Shown piece by piece: positions 1-10,891 of a stretch of 64,000 nucleotides of DNA. A program made the translations under genes and the position numbers. This DNA comes from Hemileia vastatrix (taxonomy: Eukaryota; Basidiomycota; Pucciniomycetes; Pucciniales; Zaghouaniaceae): assembly GCA_030280995.1 (NCBI GenBank), contig JASXTE010000197.1:1-64000 (forward strand), written 5' to 3'. How positions within the stretch are numbered: position 1 is the first letter of the stretch; every line of letters starts with the position of its first letter. The notes under the pieces were generated by a model, which saw only the letters and a program-made list of their open reading frames with translations, was not told where the DNA came from and ran no database searches.

Positions 1-313
1 CATGAAGTTGGACAGTGATGTCCTTCTTTGGAGTACCAAAACGAAAAGAGCGGAATTCAACACAAATGATAAAGGATAATGCTCTTGAATCCAGGGACCT
101 CCTAAAAACGACATCCCAGGTCAACCCACGAACGACGTTGAAAGTCTGAGCTTCGATCTCTCCTTCGATCTTGAAGATGATATTGATCTTTCCCAAAGTG
201 GCTCCAGTATTTCCTCCATGATCACCTCTCTGAATCGTTTCTCCAGATGGTTCCTTTCCGTTTGCTTTGGCGAGTTCCTTCGGAACAGAAATTGTCTGTT
301 GTCGCAGTGGAAA
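1..313 (-). other. Open frame with weak retropepsin-like character, cut by the window edge
   Basis: On the minus strand a frame is open from a TAA at about 316 down to base 1 with no stop, roughly 104 codons. Its order of residues loosely resembles the aspartic protease part of an LTR-retrotransposon polyprotein: a strand ending in a Gly-Ala-Thr stretch, an 'FNVVRGLTWDVVF' segment like the usual F-x-V-x-G-L-x-x-D-V-I-x-G core, then a hydrophobic strand. The canonical LG after the DV pair is replaced by FR and I cannot see a clear D-T/S-G site. This could equally be a chance open frame. It is reported only because it runs off the edge and nothing else explains this stretch. Confidence 0.2.
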
Positions 314-869
314 TTAGACAGTCTCCCCTTGCTCCGTTTTCGCCTTCAACGTGCATCACTGTCTTGCGCTCAACATCTCTACGAGTTGCATTCCACCGAT
401 GTGTGCATATCTGGAGGAAGAAGAGTATTCAGGGATAGAGTCTCTCTCCGAGTAGGGAGGAGCCGCTTTGGGGATTTTGACGAGGTGGCATCTGATGAGA
501 ACAAAGGGAAGAAGAACGAAGCGGAAGAGAGAGCCAAGGATGAGCACACAGGCAGAAGAGCTCTCGTGAGAGCAGATAATACCTGATATTCTTGACTTAC
601 GCTTAAGAAAGGACCTAGATAGAAGTGAGTTTCGTTGGAGCAATGTTGATGGTTATTGGATCTTTTGATTCTCGTTTCAGTCAACTATTCAGCCCGATTT
701 AGACCCGGTGTTTTGACTTCGGTGGTTTCAAGCTCCAAACAGCAGCTTCTTCTCAAGGCATATTAGGCATTCACAAACGAAGGAACAGAGGGGAAGAATT
801 TTGACTATTCTTTAATCAGAACGGGAGAGTGATGAGAGATTTTGACGCTGGCCTTCACACAAACCACCG

Positions 870-1173
870 ATTCAACGCTGTTCAAACTTCCTACCTCCGA
901 GCTCTCAGAGAATGACCGAGGCTCAATCGCTTTCTTGATCCTCTAGATCGACTGGAAACGAGTCTTTGAAGAAGAGTGCGAGTCAGGAAAGAGTAGTTGA
1001 CGAGGAGTGATGAGACTTCTCTGAGAAAAAGCCCACAGCAAATCAGGGATTGGACGCTCTTCGAACCTGCTACCTCCGAGCTCCCAGAGAATGACCGAGG
1101 CTCAATCGATTCTTGATGTTCCAGCTCGACTGGAAAACGAGTCTTTGAAGAAGAGTGCGAGTCAGGAAAGAGT
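870..1173. repeat. Imperfect tandem duplication, about 125 bp per copy, 179-bp offset
   Basis: Two copies lie at about 870-994 and 1048-1173. Both run from a 'GATT..ACGCT.TTC' start through 'TACCTCCGAGCTC', 'CAGAGAATGACCGAGGC' and 'GAGTCTTTGAAGAAGAGTGC' to 'GAGTCAGGAAAGAGT'. Every anchor compared has an offset of 178-179 bp, with a small indel near the middle. No long frame is shared by the copies, so this looks like noncoding DNA. Confidence 0.8.
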
Positions 1174-2895
1174 CCATGACACGAAACTACCCCACCAACT
1201 TAGAAACGGGCCAGATTTCAGCTAAGCACGAGATCACCTTCGTCTTTGCTATTTCCATTCGGAGTTTTCCTGCAAGAGATGGAAATATTGAGCTTTCAAA
1301 AGGTAGAGGTTGGTGCAATTTAGGCTTTGGAGATGGAGCGGTCTTGAGTCAGAGAGAAGGTGGTTATAAGTGGGCTGGTGCCCATTCTTCTTTGAAATGC
1401 GTTGAGGCATAGACTGTCTGTATGAAATAACCACTCTATCAGCATTATTTTTTTGGTTCCTGCTTTTCGCTTCCAGGTCTCTTTTCGACGCTTTTCGAAC
1501 GCTGGGCGAACGTTGGAGGGATTCCTGGAAGAGAGAAATCTCGTCGTCATTGGCCACAGCTAGCTATCGAGAGTTTTGGTAGACTTTTGAGTCGGCGCTG
1601 GAGCTGAACTATACTTCATTAATTTGATCGGATGAGTTACAGAAGTTGACGTTCGAGTAATTGAGAAGAAGAGTCCAAAGGAGAGAGTTTGCTCTCAAAG
1701 TCAGCTCGTCGCCACTTCTTGTCAGAGACTCATGGAGATTCAAGAAGGGGGGCCAAGAAGAGGCTCCCTGAAAACTTTCTAGACGAAGATACAACGGATG
1801 AAAGATTGGAATGGAAGACGAGAACGGACGGTTAGAACGTGATTTTTGGGGTCCATTTTTCCAAAAGTCCAAATCTCGACAGACGATTTGTGGGCTTGAG
1901 AGAAAATCGAGTCCTTTGGGTCTCTGCGAGGAGTATGCAGAGAGTGACGCTCCATTCGAGGTTTTTTGCAGATCCAAGATGTCATTTGAAATCAAATAAA
2001 GAAAGTGAATGAGTTCTCGGGACGTTTCAGAAGATGACAGAACTCGAAAAGAGCGCGCGCTCGCAACTCTCGACGGAGAATTCACTTCCTTCATGATCGA
2101 TCTCATTTTCCCTTGTTAGATAATATTTACTGAAGTAAAGAATCCAAAATCCAAAAGTCGGACCCGATTCGCCTTCAATTGAGTTCAATTCTCTAATCAG
2201 ATCTTCTCACGCTTCCCACATCTTCGACCCTTCCGAAAAACACCTGTCTCTCCCATTCAAACCTCTCTCAAGACCAATTGCCTTCCAGACCTTTTTTATT
2301 TCCAGAGAAGAGCGCTTCGGAACGAGTCGCTGACGAGCTTTCTCCCACAACTTCCCACACTCGCTCTCTCTCTGTGTTTGATGCTTTCGTAAAGGTTTTC
2401 AAAAGTGGCTCTATTGATTTAGAATACAAGATTTATGATGTTTTGTTGGGAGTTTTTGGAAACGGTAACAAAGAGATTCTGACAAAGAAAGAATCCTCCG
2501 AAGTAGACAGCGAGGGTTTCGGAAGAGAGAGAGAGAGGTGAATTGGAAAGACAATGAGAATGATGAGGAAAAATATGACTGAAGACGAGCGAATAGATGC
2601 TGGAAGGATTGTATATGAAGAAAAGACTGAGCTGAACTTGAAAACCTGGTGTGTTTTTTTCTCATTTCGTTTCGTTAATTTTGAGATCTTGTTTTCTATC
2701 TGATTCCTAACCAAAGAAAAAGCGTGACTGCAAAATTCTGAACGATGTCAAACCGTAGAGAAGTATTGAGACGGTGAAAGGGAAAATTGAATGTTCATTG
2801 AGACTTAGAAAGGTTGAGGTAAAGTAGGAGATTCGACTTGTAAGAGACTGCAACGTTGGAGACGAGCGATAGGATTTGAGATCGTTCTAAGACTT
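1174..2895. other. Long stretch without a recognisable gene
   Basis: About 1.7 kb with only short overlapping frames on both strands. The longest is a 165-codon minus-strand frame at 1609-2106 starting at an ATG; it is rich in Ser, Leu and Arg and resembles nothing I recognise. A short purine-rich run (GAGAGAGAGAGAG) lies near 2525-2537. Part of this may be the 3' UTR of the gene starting at 4938, but I see no supported coding region, RNA gene or complete mobile element. Confidence 0.4.
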
Positions 2896-4938
2896 TCAAG
2901 GCAACTTGACTTTGGAAGAAGATGGTCTTGTGATACCAGTTTGAGGTGATGATTTGGAATTAGCTGTTACGAAGTGAAAAGCGAAGAGAAGGAATCGAGA
3001 ACGACAAATCAGGTCAGAGAATCGCATCGTCGAAAGAGTTCGGATCATCATCTACTCACGATGAGTTCCATCTTCATCCTCTTCATCAAAAGGACTCCTA
3101 GCAAACCATTCAGCTTGAATCTTGTCCTGTCTTCTAATTCTCTTTGCATCGGTCCTTTTCCACCTTGAAGGAATGAGACTACAATTAGGACCTGGCATTT
3201 GTAAACCGAAATGTTCATATAAAGCTTTCCTAGCATCATAAGTATTCCCACCACTATCCATCAAGAAAGATCTACAAAGTTTCCTAGTGATTTCAATCTT
3301 TCCATTTCCAACGCTAGATAATTCTTGATACAATCTCTTTGCGATTGCTCTCAAGTCTGCGTTTAGAGGAAAGTAATAAGTATTTGCAAAATCTTCCTCT
3401 GCAAAGTTATCTTGTTTCCAAGAATGATCAGAAGTCGAAGATTCAATTTCGAATTTAACATCTTCATCACTGTTCTCTTGATCTGTATTCTCTTGTTTTA
3501 CTAAACTTGAACTAGCTTTTCTCTTCTTGGATTTCTTTTTCAAAACGTTTAACTTTTCATATTCATGATCTCTGATTGCGACCTTGATTTTACCATCTGA
3601 TCTCATCTTCGTTAATTCAGCTTTGACTAATTCTTCCAATTTCCAATCATCATCGCACCAACTAATGTCCAACCTGTATTCATTAATTGCGTTTCTGAAA
3701 CCATTCTTGTAATTACGATTATATCTAACCGATTTCCAAAACAGATCGTTCAAAAGGTAACAATCGACTTCATCAGAGATTTGAGTAGGAGTCAATTTGT
3801 TGAAATCGATATGACTTCTATCGTATTCTTTCATTGAGATCAAAGCTTCCTTTCTAACCCTTTTATTCTCTATCAAATGTTCTCTTAGTAATGCTTGAAC
3901 CTTGTTTCTAATCTCGTCCACCTGATGCCTATAAAGAGCATCACCACTTGCATCTCTTAAGAAATGTCTAGGATTATTCCAAACGAAAGAATTATTCTTT
4001 CCTTTATTAACCTTCTCCTTCAAAGCTAAAGACTTGGCTTCGGATCTGGTCCAACACATCAGATCTGGATATTCGAAATCTTCCTTCTGTTGACCTTCAT
4101 CCACCTCGGTATTCTCAAATGTAGAAGGTTCACTTGGTTCGAAATCGATTGGAGAAGTGCATAACCTCTTGGAATGACCAGATAACCAAGTGTTAATCCT
4201 AGCAGCTTGTCTTGCTTTCCTTTCCAACCTCTCACTTCTGGTTTCCTCTTCGTTCTGTTCCGGATTCTTTTCTCTCAATACTTCGAATACTCCAATCTCT
4301 TGAATCCTTTGTTCCAATTGAAGTTTCTCTCTAGCAGACGCCTTTGCTCTCTCTGCCAATCTTTCATTCAGCCTCTCCGTCTCACCGTCACGCCAGAGTT
4401 TATGATACTTCTCAGCCAACTCTCTTTGCTTTGTAGTTTCCGCCTTTTCCAATTCCAATTTCTCTTGCAATTCGACATTCTTGTTTCTCAATTCCTCCAA
4501 TTCCAGTTGATCCTTTGATTTCAAATCTAGATTCTCCTGAGTCAGATCCTTTAACTTTTGTTTCCTCTTGACCTTTTGAATCTTTTCTGCTCTGAGTAGA
4601 ACTCTGAGTTCGGATTTGGTGGTTGAACCTGCAGAATGTGAATTTGAATTTGGATTTGAACCCTTGTCTGAAGAATCATCGTTGATGATATTGGATTGAG
4701 TGTCATCATCGTCATCGTCATTGTCCAATTGCATCTGACTGGAAGAGGAAGGATTGGATTCAGTCAATTCGGATTCAGTGGATGGATTGGGGATGACTTG
4801 CTTGGTTGTAGATTGTCTGATACTCTTTCTACTACTATTGGGTACATCTTGCTCAATTCTCTTTGCTCTGTTTGCTATTCTTTCAAGTCTGCCAGTGGAT
4901 GAAGTCTGCTTCTTGGTTGCTGCGTTGCTGCTACTCAT
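2896..4938 (-). CDS. Coiled-coil protein of unknown function, 2 exons, about 648 aa
   Basis: Not recognised. Exon 1 runs 4938-3060. Its frame stops at once inside a perfect GTGAGT donor (3059), and an acceptor at 2964 restores the frame into a 22-codon last exon (2963-2896), giving a 96-nt intron of the size seen elsewhere here. The first 100 or so residues are Ser/Thr/Asn-rich and polar with a run of five Asp. Residues about 110-230 are a Lys/Glu/Leu/Gln-rich coiled coil (for example 'KSKDQLELEELRNKNVELQ'). The rest is mixed with basic patches, including a Lys/Arg-rich stretch near 470-480 that could act as a nuclear signal. It ends in a conserved-looking aromatic region. Its ATG is 219 bp from that of OCA1 on the other strand, so they share a promoter region. 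The reading frame is secure; the last exon is inferred from splice sites only. Confidence 0.6.
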
Positions 4939-5157
4939 CTCGATGGATGATACGCGATGATACGCGTCTGATGATTGGTCAGAGGAGTAGGATGGATGTT
5001 GAACTATTCAGAGTAAGTTGACGATGAAGAGATAGAAGAAAGAGATAGTAGAGAGAAGGAGGAGTGAGGTGAAGAGGGAGAGAAGGGAGAAGCCTAAGCC
5101 AACTTTCTCAAAAGACTAACCTTCTTTCTACTCGGCAACCCCTCAATCAACTTCAAG

Positions 5158-5887
5158 ATGCTCGTTCCACCGCCAAATTTCGGAATGGTAGAGGAGAATC
5201 TATACAGATCTGGTCAACCAGATCGTTTGAACCTGCCCTTCTTGGAGAAGTTGGACCTGACTTCAGTCATTTGGTTGGCTCCAGAAGAACCAGATGAAGC
5301 CTTGTCAGTTCAAATCATTTCACTCGTTCTGTCTCTTTTTTATTTTCTAACTGATCTTATATCTCTTTTTTCTCATCCAGCTTGGACTTCTGCCTATCTC
5401 AGTCCATAACTCTCCATCGACTGGGAGCTCTGTACGGTTCAAACGCTTGGGATCCAATCACTGAAGAAGTCGTCCTATCGGCTCTCAATCTATTGGTTCA
5501 ACCTTCTACTTATCCCGTATTGGTCATGTGCAATTTGGGAAGACATAGGACTGGGACTGTCATTGGTTGTTTGAGGAAATTGCAGAGGTGGAACCTGTCG
5601 GCAATCTTGGATGAATATCGTAGATATGCTGGGCCTAAGGTCAGAGTCATGAATGAGCAGGTGAGTACAAGTGAGGTATAGAGATTAAATCGTGGCTTCT
5701 GGGAGTATCATATCGATGGCAATTGAGAGATGGAAAGCGAATATGAACCCGAGTGGAATGATTGATAGATTCTCATCCACATCCTTATCTGCTCCTCTCT
5801 CCCTCTCTATTTCTTCCCACTCTCTTTACTCTCTATCCCGTGCCTCAGTTTATAGAGCTGTTTGACGAAGAGTTGGTCTTTGGCTGA
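5158..5887 (+). CDS. OCA1: Oca1-type atypical dual-specificity/tyrosine phosphatase, 3 exons, 154 aa
   Basis: Exons are 5158-5303, 5381-5660 and 5849-5887; introns are 77 nt (GTCAGT donor) and 188 nt (GTGAGT donor). Joined, they give a continuous protein opening with the family's 'PPPNFGMVEENLYRSGQP' segment. It then carries a WdP motif, the P-loop 'CNLGRHRTG' (C-x5-R catalytic signature), and 'GCLRKLQRWNLSAILDEYRR', and ends 'EQFIELFDEELVFG'. Within the plant/fungal PFA-DSP group, GRHRTG rather than GKHRTG matches Oca1 better than Siw14. Yeast Oca1 acts in the cytosolic Oca complex linked to oxidant-induced arrest and inositol-pyrophosphate metabolism. The first donor was chosen because it is in phase and restores the 'EPDEAFLDFC' join; a GT at 5331 is also in phase but would insert residues the family lacks. 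Confidence 0.88.
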
Positions 5888-6805
5888 GGGGTCATATCAA
5901 GTTATGTCGTTCGACAGTTCAAGTCTTCAATTCCCTTCTCTCAATCTCAAAACTACTCCATCTCTGGCTCCTCTCAGCTTGCCAATCGTGCTCTTCGTTG
6001 CTTCGGAAACCTCAAGATCTCCATCTTGATCTCATGATGAATCTCGGATCCTATCTCACTTTGTTTCGAAGTCAAAGTCAAGATTCAAGGGCATACATTC
6101 AAGTCTCGGTTTCTGTTCTCCTTCTTTTCCTCGCTAATCTTTTCAAATTGATTCGATTTCCAGCTCGAATCAGCCTTTTATCTCTCTCTCTTTCCAGACT
6201 CTAATTTCAATTGTAACATCACGGTATCCTGCCAAACAAAAAGCCATGTACTTCTATCTCGTTCTCACTTTCTAACAGTTTCTGCATCACGACAAACGAT
6301 ATAACGATAGCCTTCGCATTGAGACTGAAGTTCGGGGATCTCTTGAACTTTCTGATCCTTTGATTTGGTCTGAATCTGACCTCGAAAGCGAAAGAGTCCC
6401 GACATTTTGTGTAGTTGGACCATTTCATGGCTCGTCATCGACTCTTTGCGACTCGCTATCACCTAAAAAGACTCGTTCTGGACCGATCTATCCCGATACG
6501 AAGCATTTGAGCTCTGGACATTCTCTACGACCTTGGAGGTAGCAAGCAAGAACAGCCTCGAGTCGGCTGGTTTGTGTGAAGAGCAGTCTCGAGAATTCTC
6601 GTCACTGCCTCGACATGGACTCTTTCCGACTGGCTCTGACCTTGAAAGACTCGTTTCGAGTCAATCTAGACGGATATGAAACATTTGAGCTCTGGTCATT
6701 CTTGGGAGACCTGATCGATCGGAAGTTCTGCGATGTTTCGATTCGCACCTTCTTCACCAACATCACGACTCAATCTTCACCAAGTTCAAGTCCGACGATC
6801 TAGTC
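5888..6805. other. Intergenic stretch upstream of an F-box gene
   Basis: About 900 bp without a supported gene. It holds the OCA1 3' flank, several pyrimidine-rich tracts (around 5800-5960 and 6110-6200) and the tandem duplication listed separately. Short frames such as 5998-6204 and 6576-6803 are not convincing. The duplicated part may belong to the 5' UTR of the gene at 6806. Confidence 0.4.
6431..6720. repeat. Imperfect tandem duplication, about 110 bp per copy, 178-bp offset
   Basis: Copies at about 6431-6542 and 6609-6720 align at a constant 178-bp offset. Matching anchors are 'ACTCTTT.CGACT.GCT' (6441/6619), 'GACTCGTT' (6470/6648) and 'CATTTGAGCTCTGG' (6504/6682). The copies have diverged noticeably and do not share an open frame. 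The offset nearly equals that of the repeat at 870-1173. Confidence 0.7.
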
Positions 6806-7903
6806 ATGGATCAATTAACTTCAGACGTTCTAGAGGCCATCTTCATGATCTTAGAACTGAAAGAGATGATGAGAGATAGAAGGATCTGCAAGCGCTTTCT
6901 ACAAATCATCGATGAAAGCAAGAGATTCTGGCAAGTTTTCGAAGATGATCAAAATGAAGAGGTTTACGATCAATCAGGTCTAGATTTGTTCGCTGAGAAG
7001 AGTCAAGATACAATGAAATGCATCAAGATTAAGGCATACAGATTGGGAAATGTAGATAACTTCATCGAAACGGTCAAAAGATCTAAAGCTTCTCTTCAAA
7101 TTCTTCACCTAGATGCTCAGTTCTCTCCAGAAGATAGACCTAAAGCTGGCCATCTCAAATATGATTTACAATATCTAGTAGATTTAAGATTGGAAGACTA
7201 TCAATCTGATGTTAGGTCATGTGTTATATTGTCGAACCAAAGCCGAAACATGGATCAGCTTCCAGGACTCAAAGTATTATGGGACAACACTTGGCTCCAT
7301 GTCTTGGATCGTAAACTTCTTAAGAATATTGTCTCTCTAAACATCGACGAGGCCCACAGCTCCAAGTCATGGAGAAAGATCCTGGAGGTTCCGTCAAAAT
7401 CCCTCAAACATCTTCGGATCGAGGTGGGGAATGAAGGTGCTCACGAGAAGTTGACTCCTCTCGAGTTTCCGCTTTTAAAAGTCTTTGAGTTTTGGAGTCC
7501 AGATGAATTTCCCTCTTGGATCATCCTGCCCTATAGGTGTACTTTGGTTCTGAGTCGATGGAAGCTTCCCTCTGCTTTGCCTTCGATCTCGGAACTCTGG
7601 ATTGAAGGCGAGGACGGATTGGAAAATTTAGAGCAAAGATGTCCAAGGCTAGAGACTTTGAGAGTGAGATCTATCCCAGAGTACTTTCAAGACATGCAAA
7701 ACAGTCTCGTCTCAGTGATGCGTAGGAGACGGGAGCATGTAGAGGCAGGATTGGAAGTAGACAGAGTTGCAATGAGACCAATCAGCAAAATCCTTTGCTC
7801 AATTCGCCACTTCAGAGATCATCAGGTTGAAGAGCTAAGAGAGCTGGTGGCTGAGGTTCTGGATGTAAGATCGGTCTCAAGCCTTCTGATTGTGGAGATC
7901 TAG
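6806..7903 (+). CDS. F-box protein with degenerate leucine-rich region, single exon, 365 aa
   Basis: The N-terminus, residues 3-45, reads as an F-box: 'LTSDVLEAIFMILELKEMM' followed by 'RICKRFLQII' and a conserved Trp. An F-box would bind Skp1 and bring targets to an SCF ubiquitin ligase. The following 250 residues have irregular Leu-rich strands ('LQILHLDA', 'LKHLRIEV', 'RLETLRVR') like those of fungal F-box/LRR proteins whose targets are unknown. The gene is intronless from ATG to TAG. It is one of four F-box genes in the window and lies tail-to-tail with the next. The F-box fold is inferred from pattern, not a database hit; substrate unknown. Confidence 0.7.
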   Translation: MDQLTSDVLEAIFMILELKEMMRDRRICKRFLQIIDESKRFWQVFEDDQNEEVYDQSGLDLFAEKSQDTMKCIKIKAYRLGNVDNFIETVKRSKASLQILHLDAQFSPEDRPKAGHLKYDLQYLVDLRLEDYQSDVRSCVILSNQSRNMDQLPGLKVLWDNTWLHVLDRKLLKNIVSLNIDEAHSSKSWRKILEVPSKSLKHLRIEVGNEGAHEKLTPLEFPLLKVFEFWSPDEFPSWIILPYRCTLVLSRWKLPSALPSISELWIEGEDGLENLEQRCPRLETLRVRSIPEYFQDMQNSLVSVMRRRREHVEAGLEVDRVAMRPISKILCSIRHFRDHQVEELRELVAEVLDVRSVSSLLIVEI

Positions 7904-8462
7904 TCTCTCTTTTGAAGGAATAGGTGAGTATCTTTCATGCGCTCGGTTTCACTCGAACTTAATCGGCGCTTTACTGAGCAAAACTGCTCTCTTTTTCTTT
8001 CTTTCATATTCTTTTTCTTTCAATACAGTGAAGGATGACTTGTCAGAGGAATAGGGTGGCCAGCAGAGGGTCAGTCGAATCCGAGAAGGTCAAGTCAACA
8101 CGAGCAAATTTCGAATATGGAAAGTTGACTGATGGGAAATTTCAACAAAGACCTGTACTCTCAAAACAAACCATTGACAGGAATCACGAAACTTCAAGAA
8201 CAATATTTTTAGGAGAAGAAGTGTGTTGTTGTGATGAAGAAGACTATGAATATGTAAAGCCGAGTCTGATCTTGAGAGGTGAATGGCGGAAGAAGCGATG
8301 TCCAAGAAAGGAAGAAGAACCATAATGAGGAAGCTCTACAATCTACAGGCCGAGAGACTTGTCTTCAAAGAACAAAGAAAAGGAGAAAAGAGTGTAGGGG
8401 ATTTCAATTTCTAAAGTGAAGAGGCTGTTCTATCAATTTCTCCTCTACTCACTCGAAAGCAT
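7904..8462. other. Convergent intergenic region between two F-box genes
   Basis: About 560 bp between the stop at 7903 (plus) and the stop at 8463 (minus). It holds a CTTTTTCTTTCTTT pyrimidine tract near 7990-8020. A 96-codon plus-strand frame at 8035-8325 and its antisense partner at 8090-8323 look like chance frames. Presumably this is the two 3' UTRs. Confidence 0.4.
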
Positions 8463-10891
8463 TCAATCATCATCATCTCCGTAATCATCGTCGTCGTATC
8501 CATAATCATCGTCTCCCCCATAATCATCGTCATCATAGCCACCATAATCATCATCTTCATATCCTCCATCATCGTAGTCCTCTTCGAAAGGTTCGTCTTC
8601 TTGCTCGTAGACATCGTCTTCATGTTGCTCTTCAACATCCTCCTCGAACGGTTCTTCCACCTCTTGATGATCTGATTCTTCTTCATATGGATCCACCACT
8701 TCTTCTCCTTCATCTTGAATTTCTTGTTCCTCGCTTTCAGTTTCTTGAGTTGACTCGATATCATTTTGATCTTCAGTTTCGGATTGATCTTGAGCGGTTC
8801 TCTCCTCTTCATCTTCCTCGGCTCCAACCTCTTCTCTTTCTTCTTCTGATTCATTACCATCTTCAACCTCAAAGTCCTCATCTACCTGAGCGAAACCAGT
8901 CATGATTCCTTCATGTTCACTTGCTTCCCCTTCGATTTCATCTCCATTCTCTGATTCTTGATCTTCTACCACTTGAGCGTAACCAGTCCTGAGCTCCATT
9001 CCTTCTTCTTCCTCTGTATTATCTTCTTCTATTTCATCTTCCACAGATCGAGAGAAGCCAGTCCTCAATCCCCCAGCTTCATCGTCTTCGTCTCTAGGCT
9101 TTTGACCATAGATCTGATCGTCATCAGAATCAGAATCGGAATCACTTGGATAGACATGATAGCTGCTTGGATATGTAAAAGTGTGAGACGTTTTTGGCAA
9201 TCTAGGAGCAGAACTCTCAAATCTCTGTTTAACCTTTGCGCTTCCAATAAATGCTTCCAATCTAGGAAATTTGAAGTTTGAAAACCAAAAAGCCATCGTA
9301 TAGTCACTTGGAGTAAGGTAAAGCTTCTCCAACTTATCAAATCTGAGACTAAAGTTTGAAAGTGAAAGTCGTGGAAGTTGAGGAGGACTTTGGTTTGTAT
9401 GATCGAATTTGAAAGAGATTAGATTTGAAGAATGAGCAGATAACAGCTTGAGGGCACAATCTAGATGGTTTTGAGCGGTCCTGACAGACGAGCCTGGAGT
9501 GTCACGAGAAGTAAATTCCAGATCAGTCATCTTTAGGAGTCTCAAATTGGAGAACTGATGAAGAAGATCCTGTCCGTTTGAATCGAGAGAAAGTTCTTCC
9601 AGATTTGAAAATGCATTTGGATCCAGCAAACCCTTAACAGGACTCTTGATTTCTGATAACTTGATCGATTTAAAGCGTCTAGAACATTGAAACAAAGGTG
9701 CCAAATCATGAAAAGAGTGCGATGATGACCCCAATTTAACCTGATAAAGAGTAAGGTCTTCTAGTTGATCCTTTCCAATCCAATTCTTGACTGAAGACCA
9801 ATCAATATCAAAACCATTGATTTCCAAATCCAATTTCTTCAGCCCAGCATTCAACTTCAAATCCCCAGGAATGGTTAGAACTCTATCTTCTTCTTCTTCT
9901 GATGCTGTCAATTGCATTGAAAGAGAGACGAGGTTGGAGCATCGAGTGACTAAATTCCACTCCGCTCTTCCCATTGTCCTGCCTGGCACAGCTGTCACTT
10001 TGAGATTCAGTGTTTGAAGTGAGGACATAGATTCAGATAGAAGGGCCAAAAGTTCCTCCCGCGAAAGTATAGGATAGAGCGTGTGAGTCTCGAATTCGAC
10101 GAAGGTCTCTTTACCTCCAATTTTCCGAACCTCTTTGAGAAATTCCGAAGTGGTAGATCTTGGGGTGAAAGAGCTAATGGAATCCTTGTCGACTGCTACC
10201 GAAACCATCCTCCCACCCGCCTTACCGTTTCCAATCTTGAATGAGACTTCACTTGGAATTGAGAGATGAATCCTAGTTAGATTAGGGAAAGATTGAAGTT
10301 CTTTGATGATGTTGAGCAACGAACGAGAGTCAATGTGAGTCAAAGGTTCATAACAATTCTGTATCTTCAGATTAAGATGCTAAGAGTCTCTTTGGATCTG
10401 AGTAGAATTCTGAAAGCTGAGCAGAGACCAGTGGAGTTCCATTCTGATTGCCTTTTGGCATCGAACCAGCAGGAGGATAAGTTGAGTGAGACGTCGACCA
10501 GTTGATGATTTGATAGAGAAGAGAGATGGTTGAGATAACCGATGATCTTGTCCTGACTGATGGAAGCTCCTAGAGATGATAAGTCGACATCTCTGTGCAG
10601 AGAAGGATCGGAAAGGATGTTCGTTCTCCAGTCCTTGCAGCTGGCACTTGATCTTGCTCTTGAAGCTGGAGGAAGTAAAGCGATGAGATGACAGAATAGC
10701 TCTGGTGGAAGTTCCTTGTTTGGATCCTTGTAATGATAATTCATCCTAAAAGACGTTGTTTGGGTTGAGTGGAAAGAAAGTTGGAGACGTTTGATCTCCA
10801 GATCGAACTCATCGGCGTTTAGCGGCGCTTCATCGACGGGAAGACGTCTCTGAACTAGAACAGTTTCTCTCTCGCTTTCCACATCCATCAT
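8463..10891 (-). CDS. F-box/LRR protein with long acidic repeat tail; one frame break near 10365
   Basis: The first frame (10891-10367, 174 aa) carries an F-box ('KELPPELFCHLIALLPPAS', then 'SCKDWRTNILSDPSLHRDVD'). The second (10343-8463, open upstream to about 10375) carries irregular leucine-rich repeats and then about 210 very acidic residues. The two frames meet inside one LRR strand: similarity to the paralogue at 15044 continues as 'SKETLSIL' then 'NLKIQN' one base out of phase, so a single base appears to be missing near 10370. No GT-AG intron fits. The tail has three degenerate units around T-G-[FY]-A-Q-V-x-E-D and ends in Y-G-G-D-D-D-type low complexity encoded by GAT/GAC triplets. 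Substrates are unknown. A broken gene and a consensus error are both possible. Confidence 0.6.

Noticed and set aside
1609..2106. 165-codon minus-strand frame with ATG
   Set aside because: No recognisable domain, Ser/Leu/Arg composition typical of chance frames here, no splice context and no neighbour support.
4207..4960. Plus-strand hydrophobic frames opposite the coiled-coil gene
   Set aside because: Antisense shadows of a Glu/Lys-rich coding region; such sequences read as Leu/Phe/Ser-rich on the other strand.
8463..8640. ATC/GAT-rich array as a CRISPR or tandem satellite
   Set aside because: It is the codon pattern of an Asp/Glu/Tyr/Gly tail in an open frame, with no spacers or fixed repeat unit.
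10343..10367. Programmed -1 frameshifting between the two F-box/LRR frames
   Set aside because: There is no slippery heptamer or evident downstream stem at the junction, and neighbouring genes carry similar indels at unrelated sites.
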